Assembly (NCBI GenBank): GCA_018697195.1
Contig: CM031878.1
Span: 63,181,471-63,245,470 of the forward strand
Origin: Certhia americana
Lineage: Eukaryota > Chordata > Aves > Passeriformes > Certhiidae
Reading direction: 5' to 3'
DNA length: 64,000 bases
A model generated the notes under the pieces. That model did no database searches and was not told the DNA's origin. It saw only the letters and a program-made list of their open reading frames with translations. A program made the position numbers and the translations under genes. Each line of letters begins with the position of its first letter. Within the stretch, counting starts at the first letter, position 1. This document shows positions 24,090 to 37,370 of the stretch, piece by piece.

Positions 24090-26689
24090 AAGATTGCATG
24101 AAATGTGACCGTGTTAAGTACTTTCAGAATTGAATAACATTAGAAGTTTGTGCATTATTAGATGGTATTAAAATCTGCCTTTAGAGACTATAATTGGCAA
24201 TCTGTTAAGATCATGATACATAGAAAGTCATAATCCTCTTCCAGCTTCCAATAAATGTATTTGCTAGTATATTCTGAGTTAAAAGGAGGCAATTTTGCTT
24301 TATACAAATTGTATGGAGCATCATCAAGCTTGTTTTCTGCTGCTTTTCCAAGCAGTGTAACAGTAACAGAAGTGCTAGCCAGACAGCAACATGGAAAGAA
24401 ATTCATTATCACTTCATGGAGAGCTTCTGAAATCAGCCTTTAAGCTGGTTGTTTTTTTAAGCTGGTCTTCCATTTGTTTGGTTGGTTTTTTGTTTATTTG
24501 TTTGTTTTTTAAAGACATTGCTATCTCAGTGCATTCTTTCCAAGTTAAAGTCAGGTTCTAAGAACCTTGGCATTCTTACCAAGATTTAGAGGTTACCTCA
24601 GGGCAAATCAAGAGTTTTATAATTTTAGCAGGCATGGAGATTTTTCTATGCTAAAATTTGTATGCTAAAATATTTCTAGTAGAGTATTATGTATGAAGTG
24701 TTCCAAATTTCTCATACAAGGTTTGTTGTGATCATACCCTTTGGGTGAGACCTGAGAACTGCAGAATTCAGTTATTGCTCACATTCTGTAATCTCTCTTC
24801 TTTATAGCATTTGTAAAAAAAGGCTTTGAGGTTGATTTTTTCTTTCAGCAGTTCTGCTAACTTTAGCAGAATTAAATGAATGTGACAGATCTACCAACTG
24901 TCTCCAATTCTTAAAGTATAAAGAGAATGGACCCCAAATCAATTCCAAAGATACATGAATTATGATGAGTAGTGGATTTTACTTTTTTCCTCTTTGATTA
25001 TCTTGGCTCTTCTTCTACTCTGTCATTGCTTTATATAAGCAGAAATTCACTACAAACTTGAAGTCCTTCAGAATGGAGGAGAAATATCAGATATGATGAC
25101 AAACTCTTCTGCAGACAGCATCCTGATTTCCTGTAAAAGACTTCACTTCTTCTACTGCCTAATGGAAAAAATAACCTGTGTAAACCTTGTTCGTCTTGTA
25201 TAAATGTGGATCATAACACTTAGCAATACTGCTGTTCCCATTAATAGGATTGAGAATATTTATCAAGCTTTTATAGGGGCTTGATGTTTTCACAGAACTG
25301 AGCCTTTGCAATATTTAAATAATCTGTTTAAAACTCAGTAAAAACATAGATTTATGGAATATATTTTCACTTTAGAAAGGAGAAATTGAGTCAGACGTTT
25401 TGCTGTTTTCTTAAAGTTAGAAGAAGAGACCCTTGATGAAATCCATTCTCAGTCCACATGACCCATTGACCATTATCTGCAGTGTCATTTCAAGAAAAGG
25501 TAGTCTTTAAAGCTGTACATTAATGAATAGCTGGTAGAGGTTAGGGGTTCTTTTTTTAATTAGAAAAAAAAAGTCAGAGATACAAAGGGGTTTGTAAGGG
25601 TAAATCTCATTAGATAAGATCAACCACCTACCTGCAAAGCTCAGTGAAGCATATGTCAGCCCCTACGGTATGAAAATAAAGCAGTGAATGTGGAGATATA
25701 TTCTCCCATATATGTGTACTCCTGGTTGAGATCAAGAAGTACAGAGCTGTATAAATGCAGTATTTTATTTTCAAAATATCAGGTGAAGTTTTTTCATTTT
25801 TTATGGAATTATTTTGAAGTTTACCCAAGCATTCTAAAAGCACGCTTCAAAGAACATTTATGGGAAGTTAGAGCATGGCTGTACATTTGTCATTTCTTAC
25901 TTCTGCTATTAAACTTGGAAGCATTTTGGAAAAAAGAACAACCAAAAAGATATTTTTACTCTTACTCTGTACAAAGTCTTAATGGAATAGCACAAGACTA
26001 CTTACAACAAAAGAAAATCTATCAAAACTGAGGTTATTGTAACTTCAGGAAACACCTTGAGGCCTGAAGCATGTAAATGTAATCTCTAAAACATGAGGAA
26101 GAATGAAATCCACCACTTTCCAGTCTCCCCATTCATGAAATGGTGCAACTGAGTTGGTGTATGCCCTGGTGTGATTTGTACTGGGAGGGAAAATTACAGC
26201 AATGCATCAAGGTTTTCTTCTTTGGACTGTCTCTTCTCCTTCGTGCTTTTCTGAATTTGCAGCATATATGCTGGTCTTTCTTTGAACTTCATTCCATGTG
26301 CAGCATCACTGCAAAATGATTTTGACTAAAGATTCAGCCATAACACACATTCAGAGTCTAGATGTCACCCCACCCTCTCTGTACACTGCTGTGGTCGTGG
26401 GACCTCAATGATCTTGTTTGAATTCACAAGGATATGCTTATTTCTGTAGAAATAGAACCTACAATCTGCAAACTCCCCATCTTGTTTGTACTACTGTGCT
26501 ATGTAGTTGCTACTATGTAGTAGCTACTATGTAGCCATTATTTTCTAAATCTGCAGGTTTTTGCATTTAACAGATAATATTATGACAGTTTCCTTTACAC
26601 TTGTCTTAGGAAAAGCCACTATGACATTCACTGTGTAAGCAATTCTTCTACACCAGTACACTACTCATAAAATCACATAAAAGCCTTTG
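24090..26689. other. Intron, no gene seen
   Basis: AT-rich sequence with T/G-rich tracts (24450-24515) and a 14-bp short tandem repeat (26499-26534; core CTATGTAG with GCTA spacers). An open frame at 25684-26031 has no recognisable domain and is probably chance. Confidence 0.5.
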
Positions 26690-27695
26690 CTTGTGTTTCA
26701 TTCCAGCATCCCTGCCATGGACAGAAATACTTTTCACTAGACCAGTTTTCTCAGAGCTCCCTCCAAACACTTCTGGGGATGGGGCATTCACAGGTCCTCT
26801 GGCCAACCTCTTCCAGTGCCTCACCATTCTTATAGTAAAGAATTTCTTCCTTTAATAATTAATAATTATTAATTATCTTAATAATTTTAAACCTTATAAT
26901 ATCAAATAAACCTACTTTTTGTCAGTTGGAAGCCATGCCCCTTGCCCTAACTCTCTCTGTATGCCCTTGTAAATAGTCCCTTTCCATCTTTCTTACAAGT
27001 TTCCTTCAAGTACTGGAAAGCTGTGGTTAAGTCACCCTAAAGCTTTCTTTTCTCCAGGCTGAACAATCCCAGTCCTCTCAGCCTTTCCCCATAGGAGAGG
27101 TGCTCTATCCCTCTGATCACCTTGGTGTCCCTCCCCTGCACTCTCTCCATCAGCTCCATGTCCTTCCTGTGCTGGGACCCCAGGGCTGGAGGCAGCTCTG
27201 CAGGTGGGGTCTCAGCAGAGCAGGGCACAGGGGCAGAATTCCCTCCCTCTCCTGCTGCCCACAGAGCTCTGGATGCAGCCCAGGACACACTTGGATCTCT
27301 GGGCTGGCAGTGCCCTTGGCTGGCTCCTGTCCAGCTCTCACCCCCAGCACCCCCAAGTCCCTCTGGGCAGGGCTGCTCTCCATCTCTTCATCCCCAGCCT
27401 GGGCTGGCACTGGGGATTGCCCTGACCCAGGTGCAGCACTAGCGCTTGAGATGCCCGTGGGGCACTGCTTGAGCTTGTCCAGGGCCCTCTGGATGGCATC
27501 CTGTCCCTCAGGAGTGTCAACTGCACCACCAGCTTGATGTCATCTGCAGATTGGAAAAGGGGGCACTTGATTCCATCATCTGTGTCATTAATGAAGATAC
27601 AAAATAACACTGTTTCCAATAATGACCCCTGAGGGACCTCACTTCTCACTGATGGCCCTTAGGACTCTCGACTCCTGACCATTGTAGCAGAGTAA
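26690..27695 (-). mobile_element. CR1 LINE, 5'-truncated, coding on the minus strand
   Basis: The minus strand reads the C-terminal part of a CR1 ORF2 reverse transcriptase. SEVPQGSLLETVLFCIFIND comes first (about 27650-27590), then a FADD-type catalytic box changed to QSADDIK, VLHLGQGNPQ in a shifted frame, and finally ERVQGRDTKVIRGIEHLSYG with GLFSLEKRKL (about 27160-27040). The downstream part (27040-26690) matches the avian CR1 3' region, with phrases such as CTTCTCCAGGCTGAAC-like text and CCTGCCATGGACAG. Frame changes and a short AT-rich insertion (26852-26910) show it is dead. The terminal octamers are not kept. Confidence 0.88.
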
Positions 27696-29762
27696 TTCAA
27701 CAGTATCAGGAATGCAAATATTGTGCCAGTATTTTAATGGGAAAGCACCACTGAAACAGTTCAGGAAGGAAGCTTTTTTTTTGTTGTTTTTTGTTTTTTT
27801 TTTTTAAATACAAAACAATGTTTACTAAGGAATATGCATGGGCTTGCTGGTAGTGAACACTTCTTTGGTTTTCTTTATGACAGTAGACAAGTTGCCACAA
27901 TAGATGTAGGAAGCTATATTTGAAGTGCTGTATCAGATAGGCCTTTCTTTTCATTTCAGACTGAATTCCAAAATATTTTAGAGTTTTTAAAAAAGTGAGA
28001 GATACCATTTAATTGTTTTCCAGGCTTAAGCATGATGAACTGTGGCAAATCAGCTTTATGAGGGATTCAGGGTAAGATTATTTTTCCTAGTTGTTTATTT
28101 TTGTTAAATCCATTATGGTATCTAGTTCTTCCAAGCCAGAAAGTAACTGCAGGCCACCTGGAATACCACTACATGTAAAAATCAGATAGTGGAATTAAAC
28201 AATTTTCTAGATTTCTTCTTTCTTGGTTTAATTGCTTGCTGGATTTACATTCAGTTGGGGTAACAGGAGGCATTTAATTTTAGATAAGACTACTAATAAA
28301 TATTTGAAAATAGGTATTTATTGCTGAAAGGGCGTAATAGCTTAAGCAAAGAGCTGATTCATATATCTGTGTAGCTCTCTGATTGGAGCTTGCATGCACC
28401 TGACTAGCTCAGAGCACAAGCAGACACTCTGGGACTTGGCTGCCCTCACCTCGGGTCTTTGTATGTTCCAGCACAAAAAAAAATCTTACCTGTTTTGCTG
28501 TGTAAGTGGCAAAACTGTTTGGCAAACCTATTTTTAAATTACATTGATTTTTCTAAAGAATACCTCCCTGCAAAGCACAACTTAATGACTGCTCTAAGAT
28601 AATTGCTATTAACTTGTCTAACTAGTGACACTCAGCATATTGGCTCCAGACAAAAAGTGCTTTTCAAATTCTGCTTGTGCTTTTGATTACAAGTCTTATC
28701 CTGTTTGGCTGTCTCTGTGGTTAATATTGTTTCTTATAGACTCAGTTCTTGGTCTTGAAATGAAAAATAATTTAAAAACATCTATTTTTGAATGTGATTC
28801 AAAAATGGCAGTAACAACTTTGTATAGGGTAACTAAAAAACCAAGTAAAAATCAGACTTCTTGTTAGTATAAATTATTAGAAAAAAATACATAGGAAGAA
28901 ACCTATTGTTCATAATGCAAGTAAAGTGATCAATGAAAGAGAATCCTGAACCAAGAACATGTATCCATTAAGGTATTGGGTTCATCATTTATTGTTAGGT
29001 GGTTTTACTAGGTTTTATAGATGTGTCAGTAAAATATTAGTATTTTCACGATTTTAGCCTTAAAATTATTATTTCCTAGGGCAGTGGGCCTCAGATTACA
29101 TCAGGTTTTTTAAGACTATGTGTGCTTCTGTGGTCAGAGGTTTGGTTTTGGAGATATTTGCATTACTGCCTTCCACTGGAATATTTAAGTCATCAAAACC
29201 AATGGCTCTGACTGTTATTTCATGCATGGCTAAATTTTTTCTGCCTGAATTTAACACTTGAAATGCTAATTTTTGAGGAGCACTATATATTTCTTAATGA
29301 GAAGAAAGTTTTTTATGGTTTCCATGGCATATTTTAGTGTTCCTGTTCTTTCCAATCTCCCTCTTGCTTCCCAGTAGTGCTGTTGGTTATGATTTGAGGG
29401 ATAGCAAGGTGTTCACTTGACTGCTTAGAGACAAATACAGTTAAATACCAGAGAAGACTTGCAAGAAGTGTGATGTTCATTTTGAACTCACTAGTGGTAT
29501 GCTAATGTTTTGGGGGTTTTATAACCCTTCGGTGGGTGAAGCTCACTCATTCCCTCAAATTGTAGACTCATAACCAGTACATGGCAACTGCAGTTAGCTC
29601 TGCTCAGGGCTCAAATCATAAACTGTAAGAAGGTCTCCCATGACCACTTACACCACAAATGCTGTACTCATTTTTTCTCATTAGTTCCTTTCAGTTGCCA
29701 CAAATACAATTTTCCAATGTTTTCAGATTTAGGTCAGAAATATAATAGCTCTGTGTTTGTAT

Positions 29763-29832
29763 ACACACACACACACACACACATATATTAAATACATACA
29801 CACACACACACACGATATATGTATATATATAA
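29763..29832. repeat. CA/TA microsatellite
   Basis: (AC)10 at 29763-29783 and (AC)8 at 29798-29813 are separated by a TATATTAAATACAT bridge and followed by alternating AT to about 29832. This compound dinucleotide repeat is likely length-polymorphic. Confidence 0.95.
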
Positions 29833-32533
29833 ATACAATTATTTTTCATAACTTAAGAATCTATGTTATCTTTTCTTACAGGGAGAAGCTTACAGTTCAC
29901 TTCATTAATCTTAGTTTTCATTCAGGTCAAAGAATGTAGGTATCAGTTGGCTAAGAGAAGAAAAATTACAGGGTTTCAGATGACTTAATTTTTTCTAGTT
30001 TTTTTTGAGTTTTATTAATATTTTTTAGCTCTTAAGTTTTGGGAAGTCATAAACTTTGAATAATCATTGCACATATGTGTGAATTTATCAAGAATATGGG
30101 CCTAAATTTGGAGTTGCCAGGAGTGTTTCAGTCATGCAGTTTTGTGACTTTTGAAGAGTTGGCAGAGAAGCTTTATACCACTAACTCTTTGTAGACTTAA
30201 GTAATTCTTTGTCTGCAGACCAGGTGGGAAGAGCAGTATACATAAATATGTGTTAGTTGATAAATTTCATTAGTTTCTGTAACCCAGATGGAGAGTTTTC
30301 TCTTGATAGCAATTGCTAAGAGTAGAGCAACATTACAGTTGTGTTGTTTTCATCTTGAGATTTTCTTGGTTTTCAAAGTAGAAAGACATCTTAAGAAATT
30401 GTAACTGTAGGAGGCAGTCTGAGGTTTATTGGTCTCTGAATGTCATGAATTTGGGGATATTTTCAGCGTGGGTGTATTCAGCATCACAGTTCTCTTACAT
30501 TTCCAGTTATCGTACAGACTTCTGTGGTCTTGTAACTCTATTATGAATTAACCGTATGTAGGTACATTTTTAGTTATATTCTTGCTTTCATAATATTGTT
30601 TGATTGACTGGTTTGTATCAAACTAGTTTGTGCTTTTTGCCTTTTTCTTGCCCCTGATTGCATTGTAAATTTCACAGTATATGAAAATAATTTTCTGCTT
30701 TAAGGATCAAATGCAATAAAACTGGATTGCGTAACAGTCTATCAGAGAACAGCATTCATAAAATATTGAGTAGATCTGATGAAAGCTAGGTGTAAGCATT
30801 TATTGGATAATATTTTCAGGTTTAATAAATAAGCAGAGTCTTCCTAAAATTTTTCATGTTCTCTGCTTTGATGTTTTAATGTGTTTCATAGTTCTAAATG
30901 ATACTCATTTGCAAAGTAGGAAGTGAAAAGATTTTGACTTTGGCCAATTCTGATCCAGACATGTATTTTAGCAAAGTTCTAACTATAGTTTTATTTCTTT
31001 ATTCCTTGGCCCATTTTTGATAATAAGTTATTTTGACTGTAAAAATCTCTTTTCTTTCTGGAAGATTGTTTATATTTTAATATGTTTAGTACAACTGATA
31101 AGAGCCTTCTCAGTAAAGCTGGATCAAGAGATTTAAGAAATTCTCTCGGCTTTGGCACAGAACTGTTGCCACCATGTCCATGTTAGACAGAGAGGGGCTA
31201 GTCCCCACATTTTATGGGGCTTAGTTTTCTGGTGTGCTCACTTCTGAAATTTGACACAACTTTAAATAATAAATTTTCTTCATTTATTTCCTAGTATATG
31301 CTGGGTTGGTTTTTTGGGGTTTTTTTCCGTTTGGTTTGTTTGGTTTTTTTTAGGTTAGGCTTCTTTGTTTTCTAATTCAGCAACATCATAAATATAAATA
31401 CTTGCAAAGATACATATGACAATAATCTGACATCATTTTGATGGATTACTGCAACAGAATTAAGATGATCCTTACTTTCTAGAAAAGGTTAATTTGATTT
31501 TTTACTTCTAACCTTTTTCTTTGCTGTCATGTTTAACAAGATTAAAAGGTAAAAGCAGTGAATACACAACTACTCTTATTTTTCCTTATGTTATATAGAA
31601 GTCAGTTGTTACAAGCAATTATGTATTGTGTGACCATCTATAGAGCTGAGGCAAATGAGGCCATATAAAGTGTTTCTCCTGTCTCTGCAGGTTAATTTAC
31701 ATGAGAATGATCTATAGAAAGGGTAAGAGAAATTAAAACTGCAATTAGATTGTCTGATGCAAGGTATAGAAAGCACACAAAAGCACATGAATTCAATTCA
31801 ATACTTCAGCTATATATATATTTTTCTCCAAACTAGATGTACCATTACCTCATTCTTTTATATGATAAATGATTTTCATGGTTTCAAAAAACAGAAAGAA
31901 ATGAGGCAGTTGAAGCACCATTTTTATAACCATTTTTCTTTTTATATTTTTTTTTAATTTCCCTGTTTAATATAGCTGAAGACTGTGAAGTTTTTCTTTT
32001 CCTAGTAGGAGAAAGTGAAGAATTTCATTTAGACTCCAAGATATCACTGGGAACATGACTGGAGTCACTCAAGCCACTTTACAAAACATTAACCCTTAGA
32101 GCTGGCACTACATGGAAGAATTAAAGGATGCATTTATAAGGGCCACACAGACAAGTGCTTTTGCGTTTGTGCAGATAAAAAACTTTGACCCTGAGTGATT
32201 GAAAAGGTGTCCAACTGAAGTTGTAGAGAAAATTAGTCTTTTATGTCATCTTGACTGCCTTGTGGTATTTTTAGACACTGCTATACTTTTTTTTTCAATT
32301 AGCTGTCTCAGTGAGTAAAAATTAGCAAAAATAATTTGAAAACCTTTAGAGTCATTACATACAATTTTCAAAATGGTTTCTTAGGTTCAGAAATTTTATC
32401 TGAAGGTAAGAAGTGTTTCATAATATGATTGATCTTTTAAATGATATATATGATAATAAAAGCTTCTTTTAACCTCAGTGCACATTGACTCTTCAATTAT
32501 AGCTTATTTGCTGAAATACCTAATGAAAATATT

Positions 32534-32583
32534 ACTAATAAAATACATGACAAACTGTACTAATAAAATACATGATAAATTGA
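32534..32583. repeat. 25-bp tandem duplication
   Basis: ACTAATAAAATACATGA starts both copies (32534 and 32559). The tails CAAACTGT and TAAATTGA differ by a few bases. Confidence 0.85.
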
Positions 32584-34288
32584 TTTTTCTTTTATTCATA
32601 TTACCAATAATAGCAATAAAATCTCATTATTAGGAAGTATTTTTCTGAAATAAATAAGAAAAATTTTCTCATGACTTAGTTATGTTAATAAGCCAGTTAA
32701 CAAAGATGAGTATGTTCTTCAAAATCATGTCTGACAGGAACAGAAAATTTTTTCCATGTATATGGAGTGTTTAGTGCTCTAAATCTTACCTTATTTTAGG
32801 AAAATGTGTAGTTCTGAGGTTATCGTATAGTAAAAAAGCATAGTCCTGGTGTAAATATTTCCTTTCTTTGTGTGTTCATGAGGTAAAGTAACCTTCACCT
32901 AATGATAAGAATTGCAAAAAAAAAAAATCTAAATATCAGGCTCTCAAAGTTTTCCAGAGTTGAATATTTATAATGGTGCTAAAGAAACTGTAATTAGGGT
33001 AGTCTTGTCATGCTGTTCTGTTTATTAGTATTAGTGAATTTTCATTGTATATTTTAGAAGAAGAAGCAGGGAGAAGACAAATAGCTATGAAGGGCTAGTG
33101 TTCAGTTATTGCCTTATTGTAAGCTGTAAGAATTAGGTGGTTGCTTTTAAAATATAAAATTGCCAGCTTGAACAGTTAAATCAGCTTAGGAGATGATTTA
33201 TTGGAGGTGGTAAGTGGAAGAAAAGGGTCCCTGAGGATTTAGGTGTATCTTTCAAAAATAATTACTTATTTCAAAATAAGTATTCGGCAATACTTACTAT
33301 TGGAAACACTTAGAAATTGGCAAGTAATCTAATTATGTTTACTCTTCAAGGGTTGATTTAAGTGTCAGAGTAAGTGATTGGGTAATTGACCTGAAAAACA
33401 AAGTCAAATATATTGGATCAGAAGAAATTCCTACAATTCAAACAATAAAATACGCTTTTAAAAATGTATCTATGTAGAAAATAGAACACTAGTCATGCTA
33501 GCTGATCTAATGAACAACTGATCTACATTAAAAAGTTTGAAAACATGTTTTATGATTCTGTGATTTCTGAGTGATAGGTTATAAACAATGCAGTTGGATA
33601 CATAGCATTGTAATATGGGCTTGGTCACAAGTACATAATAAGCTCGAATTTAATTTCAGTAATTAATTCATACTAATTTCCTTGCTTACAAGATTCAAAC
33701 AGCAAGAATTACATAAAAACCTCTATGCTTCATTGCATATTCATCACAGTTATGATAAGGCAAATAAAGCTGTTTTCTCATCTATACAAGCTTCTCCAGC
33801 AATATGTTGGAACACCACATCGTGTAACATTTCATGAGCTGATGAATGCTGACTCATGCAGTAATCACTGAAGAAATACAGACATGAATTTAAAATTACA
33901 ATTTCTTATATTTTGTCCTCAGTACAGTGCTTTTACAGTTCTTCCCTAGAAGAAAGCTGTCAAAGCTTAAATTTTGCTACAGAAACTTTCCAAAGTAATA
34001 AAGAAATGGAGATTCACATTTGTGTAATTTTCAAAAATGCTTGTCTGTATAAATTTCAAGCAACTCACATATTCAGAGACTATGGGGAACATCCATATAA
34101 AGGTCTTCAATTTAAAATAATATTTTTCTGTAATGTAAACATGTAGCCATATTCATTTTCAGTGAAATGTATGCATCCATTTGCAAAATGAGGAAACTGA
34201 GATAGAGTACATTTTACCTGTGGATTGTACTCTTGATATTTAAAAGTGATTTACTGCCGTATAACAGTAATTCTGCTGTGTCTTCCAG

Positions 34289-34365
34289 ATGTGTGGAGGT
34301 GATTGCCAGAGAAGGACGGAACCTGAAAGAACTGTATTTAGTATCCTGTAAGATAACAGACTATG
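34289..34365 (+). CDS. FBXL17: FBXL17 internal exon (F-box/leucine-rich-repeat protein)
   Basis: This 77-bp exon has an acceptor TGCTGTGTCTTCCAG and a donor GTATGT. It begins with the third base of a codon (A, fitting Arg), encodes 25 full residues, and ends with the first base of the next codon (G, fitting Ala). The peptide includes CVEVIAREG then NLKELYLVSCKITDY, a leucine-rich repeat of the LxxLxLxxCxIT type. I recognise it as FBXL17, whose vertebrate protein I remember with nearly the same residues here. FBXL17 is the substrate-binding subunit of an SCF ubiquitin ligase. It is known for quality control of BTB-domain dimers, with the LRRs forming the substrate-binding curve. The neighbouring exons are not in this window, which fits the very long introns of this gene. 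The exon boundaries are well supported; the gene name rests on memory of the protein, not a search. Confidence 0.9.
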
Positions 34366-35867
34366 GTATGTAATGTACTTTATTTTTTATGTGATATCTT
34401 TATTTTTTATGAAGATTGGACCAGAGTTCACAGGCACTGTTATCCAAAGCATTGGAAATGTGGAGATAGAAATTTTCAAAGCCTTAATCCATAAAAATAG
34501 GAAATTTATAAAAAGCATTTGACTTGCTTAAAAATATCTGTTGTTGGAAGTACGGAAGCCTGTGTATACGTTTTCTGCAAAGTGTCGTTACAGAATTAGC
34601 AATTACTGGGCAGACTGGGTAGGGTCCCCTTTGACTAGTCCTGGAGACCAGGAGAACATTTGAGAGAAAATCAAAATATATATATATATGTGTTTCTGGA
34701 TGCTGTAAAAGCGTAACTAAGCAAGCAATAATGTGGATCAATCACATCACCTGTTGTAGGCCATAAAATATGAGTGAGGTTGATATCCCATTAAAAGTGC
34801 TCTTATGGTAAAATGGAGAGGAGCATCTTAGGAATTGAATGTCCTCTCTGATAGGTCACATAGAAAGATAGATTTTTTATTTAGACTAGGAAAAGTTACA
34901 GTACTTATTTGGAAAGGTTGCTTTGTTTTTTTAAATAAGACACTTATTTTTGCCATAAGGCCATATTCTCAAATGTGTATCTTCCATTTACATGCCTAAA
35001 TTTCAGTAGAATTTACAGACTGCATATTTGACATGTTTATTTCAGGCTTGCTGATTATTTTGTTTCTCATTCACTTTTTTTTTTTTTGTTTTTTAACTTT
35101 TTGCTCCCTGGATTTTAATAAAGAACTATTATGTCAAAGTGATAAATGACCATTCCAGTGGTCACAAACTTATTCTTCTATTTTCCTTTTCGAATTCAGC
35201 ACTGGGGTTTGAATTGTGCATTCAAAGATATGTTGTTTTGCAGAGTTCTTATGTTCTGCTCACCTTACGTCCACAGTATTGGAATATGAGGCCATCACGC
35301 AGCTGTTGCAGCTGCAGAGCCTGGAGTGTGGCAGAGGAGAGGGAACACGGGCCTTTACTGCCCTTTCCACTGGTCTGCTGTTGTTTGTACTTCCACGGGC
35401 AGAACAGATGTTGTCAGAGTTGAAAATGGATTTTCTCAGTTCAACACTGCTTGTCCAAGCTGAATTTCTGAATTTTTGAATCAGGGAGGGAAATTGTCTG
35501 TATAACAGAAGGTAGTAATAATGAAGGTGCTTCTTGTCACTGCTGAAGGGTGAGAGGTGCTGGACAGGGTCTGAAGGCAGACTTGTCCCTTCTGTCTGTG
35601 TACTGCAGATCTACAGGCCCTACTCTTGTCCTCTCTGACTCTTGACAATTCATGTGGAAAGTGTTATTGTGGTCATAATGGAATCCATATCTTTAGGATC
35701 AATAATATCTCAAACTGATTTCACCCTTCATTCACTGCAGTTAGTCAGAGGAAAACAAGATTTTTCCTGAAAGTGGAGAATCAACTGAAATACTGAAGTA
35801 AAGAAATCTAGGATAGAGAAAGCCTTGCTTATGAAAGGATGGAGAGAGAGAAAAGGAAGTGTCCATA
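34366..35867. other. Intron downstream of the FBXL17 exon
   Basis: AT-rich sequence. A 14-base phrase (CTTTATTTTTTATG) is repeated just after the donor (34378 and 34398 regions). The patch 35200-35480 is richer in GC and holds two overlapping short open frames, but it shows no recognisable domain. Confidence 0.5.
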
Positions 35868-37370
35868 TGTAGTAGTTTGACCAGCCCTATGGAAGTGAGC
35901 TGACTGGCTCTGAGACTGACATCTTGTTAGTCCCATTAGAAGGCATTTTGTCTCTGGGAAGAGTACATTTCAAGACAAAAGGACTCAGGAAATTCTCTTT
36001 TCATTCCGGAATTCAGAGAGTGAAGACCTCCTCCCCTCGGCCTTGGGCTGAGCGGGGCAAGGGAGGGCAGGAGGACCATGGTAGGGCCCAGCTGCGACAC
36101 AGGCCATGCTCTGCTGCTGGTCCAGGCTGGGCTCTGCCACTGCTTTAGCCCTGGCAGACTCAGCCGATGGCTTTCTGGGCAGTTCAGGGGGGAGAAGGCA
36201 AGCTGGCCTGGATGGGTATTTGCTGTGAGGCCAGGCCCACCCTGATAAGACTGAGAGGTGGAGAGAGAGAACGGTATCTGAACTTCCCCCCATCTGCAAA
36301 AGACCTGCAGCAGCTGCCTTTTGGCTCAGTCTCTTGAGATCTTAACCTTTACACAGGTTTGAAATCTGACGCCCTAGACTGCTATGGGCCTGGCATAGCT
36401 CCTGGCACAGCTCCAGCACAACTGTAAATGCAGCACCTGACTGTCCGGGCTGGCTGCTGTCTTTATTAACTCTTTTATTGCACAAAAGAGACCTCCAGGC
36501 CTCGTTTCCCCTTGAATGAGAGACAAAGACAAAAGGGAAGACATTTAGAGAGACCAATATGAAGATACTAAAGTCAGCAAAGAAAGAGTGATTGTCCTAT
36601 ATAAAAGGAGTATGGGAATTTGCTTTAAAGCTGAAAAATCTCTTGTAAGCTAAAGTGATTGACTGTAATATATTGAGATATTTCCTTTAAACCATAGAGA
36701 AGTATGGGGAGATGGGAAGTTCAAATTGTAGACCTGAGCAAAAGAATGCAGTACTAAAGTGAGCCAAGGTTGAAATGGCTGTGTTTCCATGAGAAGTTTG
36801 AACAGAAAGATAATGTGATAGAGACTATTTTTGCCCCCAAGAAAAGAAGAAGAGAATCTCTGTTCCCCAAGATGAAGATGGTCTTAAAGATAGATAAAGA
36901 GAACCTTTGTTCTGAACAGTTTATCTTTAAAAGAAAGTAAAACTCCATATGTCAATATGGCCCAGAGGCACATCTGTAAGGAATTGTGCACATAGGAGGG
37001 GCTTCATGAGGTAGGTGTTCTGGGCAGCTGCTTTGTAAAGAATTAAAACCATGACAGAGCTGTTTTCTTGTAGAAGAATTTTCCATAGCAAATGAGAGGT
37101 ACTTCTGTCCCTAAGTAAACTGCAAAAAGACTATTTTAAAAGTAGAAAACTGCTGAGATTTCTGAGTGTTGTTTTCTGTACATTGTCAGTTAGAAAGAAA
37201 AGAAAATCTGGGGAGGGAGGAAGCGTATTCTAATGGTTTAATTCTGATTCTTCTTTTTTTTTTCCTTTCTCATTTTAGTATTAGTTAGTGAAGTTTTATT
37301 ACTTTCAAGCTTAAGCCTGCTTTCCTCTTAATTGAAAAATTTCAAAATTTAGCAAACCAAAACTACAACA
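35868..37370. mobile_element. Possible 1.5-kb LTR-like element with terminal inverted repeats
   Basis: The segment opens TGTAGTAGTTTG (35868) and closes AAAACTACAACA (37370). The reverse complement of the end matches the start at 10 of 12 positions and has TG...CA termini. Its interior is unlike the flanks: 36000-36450 is GC-rich (for example GGCAAGGGAGGGCAGGAGGA) and later parts are purine-rich. A minus-strand AATAAA occurs near 36460. The flanks CCATA and CAAAA match only in part, so no clean target-site duplication supports the ends. It could be a long solo LTR of an avian class III element. Orientation is not decided. Confidence 0.42.

Larger units (their letters stand above)
27696..34288. 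other. Intron upstream of the FBXL17 exon, no gene seen
   Basis: 6.6 kb of AT-rich sequence. It holds two CA tracts joined by TA repeats (29763-29832) and a 25-bp tandem duplication (32534-32583). The moderately GC-rich patches near 28380-28460 and 31140-31215 are not recognised. The last bases before 34289 form a pyrimidine-rich acceptor. Confidence 0.55.

Noticed and set aside
25684..26031. 115-codon open frame on the + strand
   Set aside because: Its composition follows the AT-rich background (many Tyr, Phe, Leu, Lys) with no recognisable motif.
33540..33570. ATGATTCTGTGATTTCTG as a CR1 3' tail
   Set aside because: No CR1-like sequence precedes it, and the octamer is imperfect.
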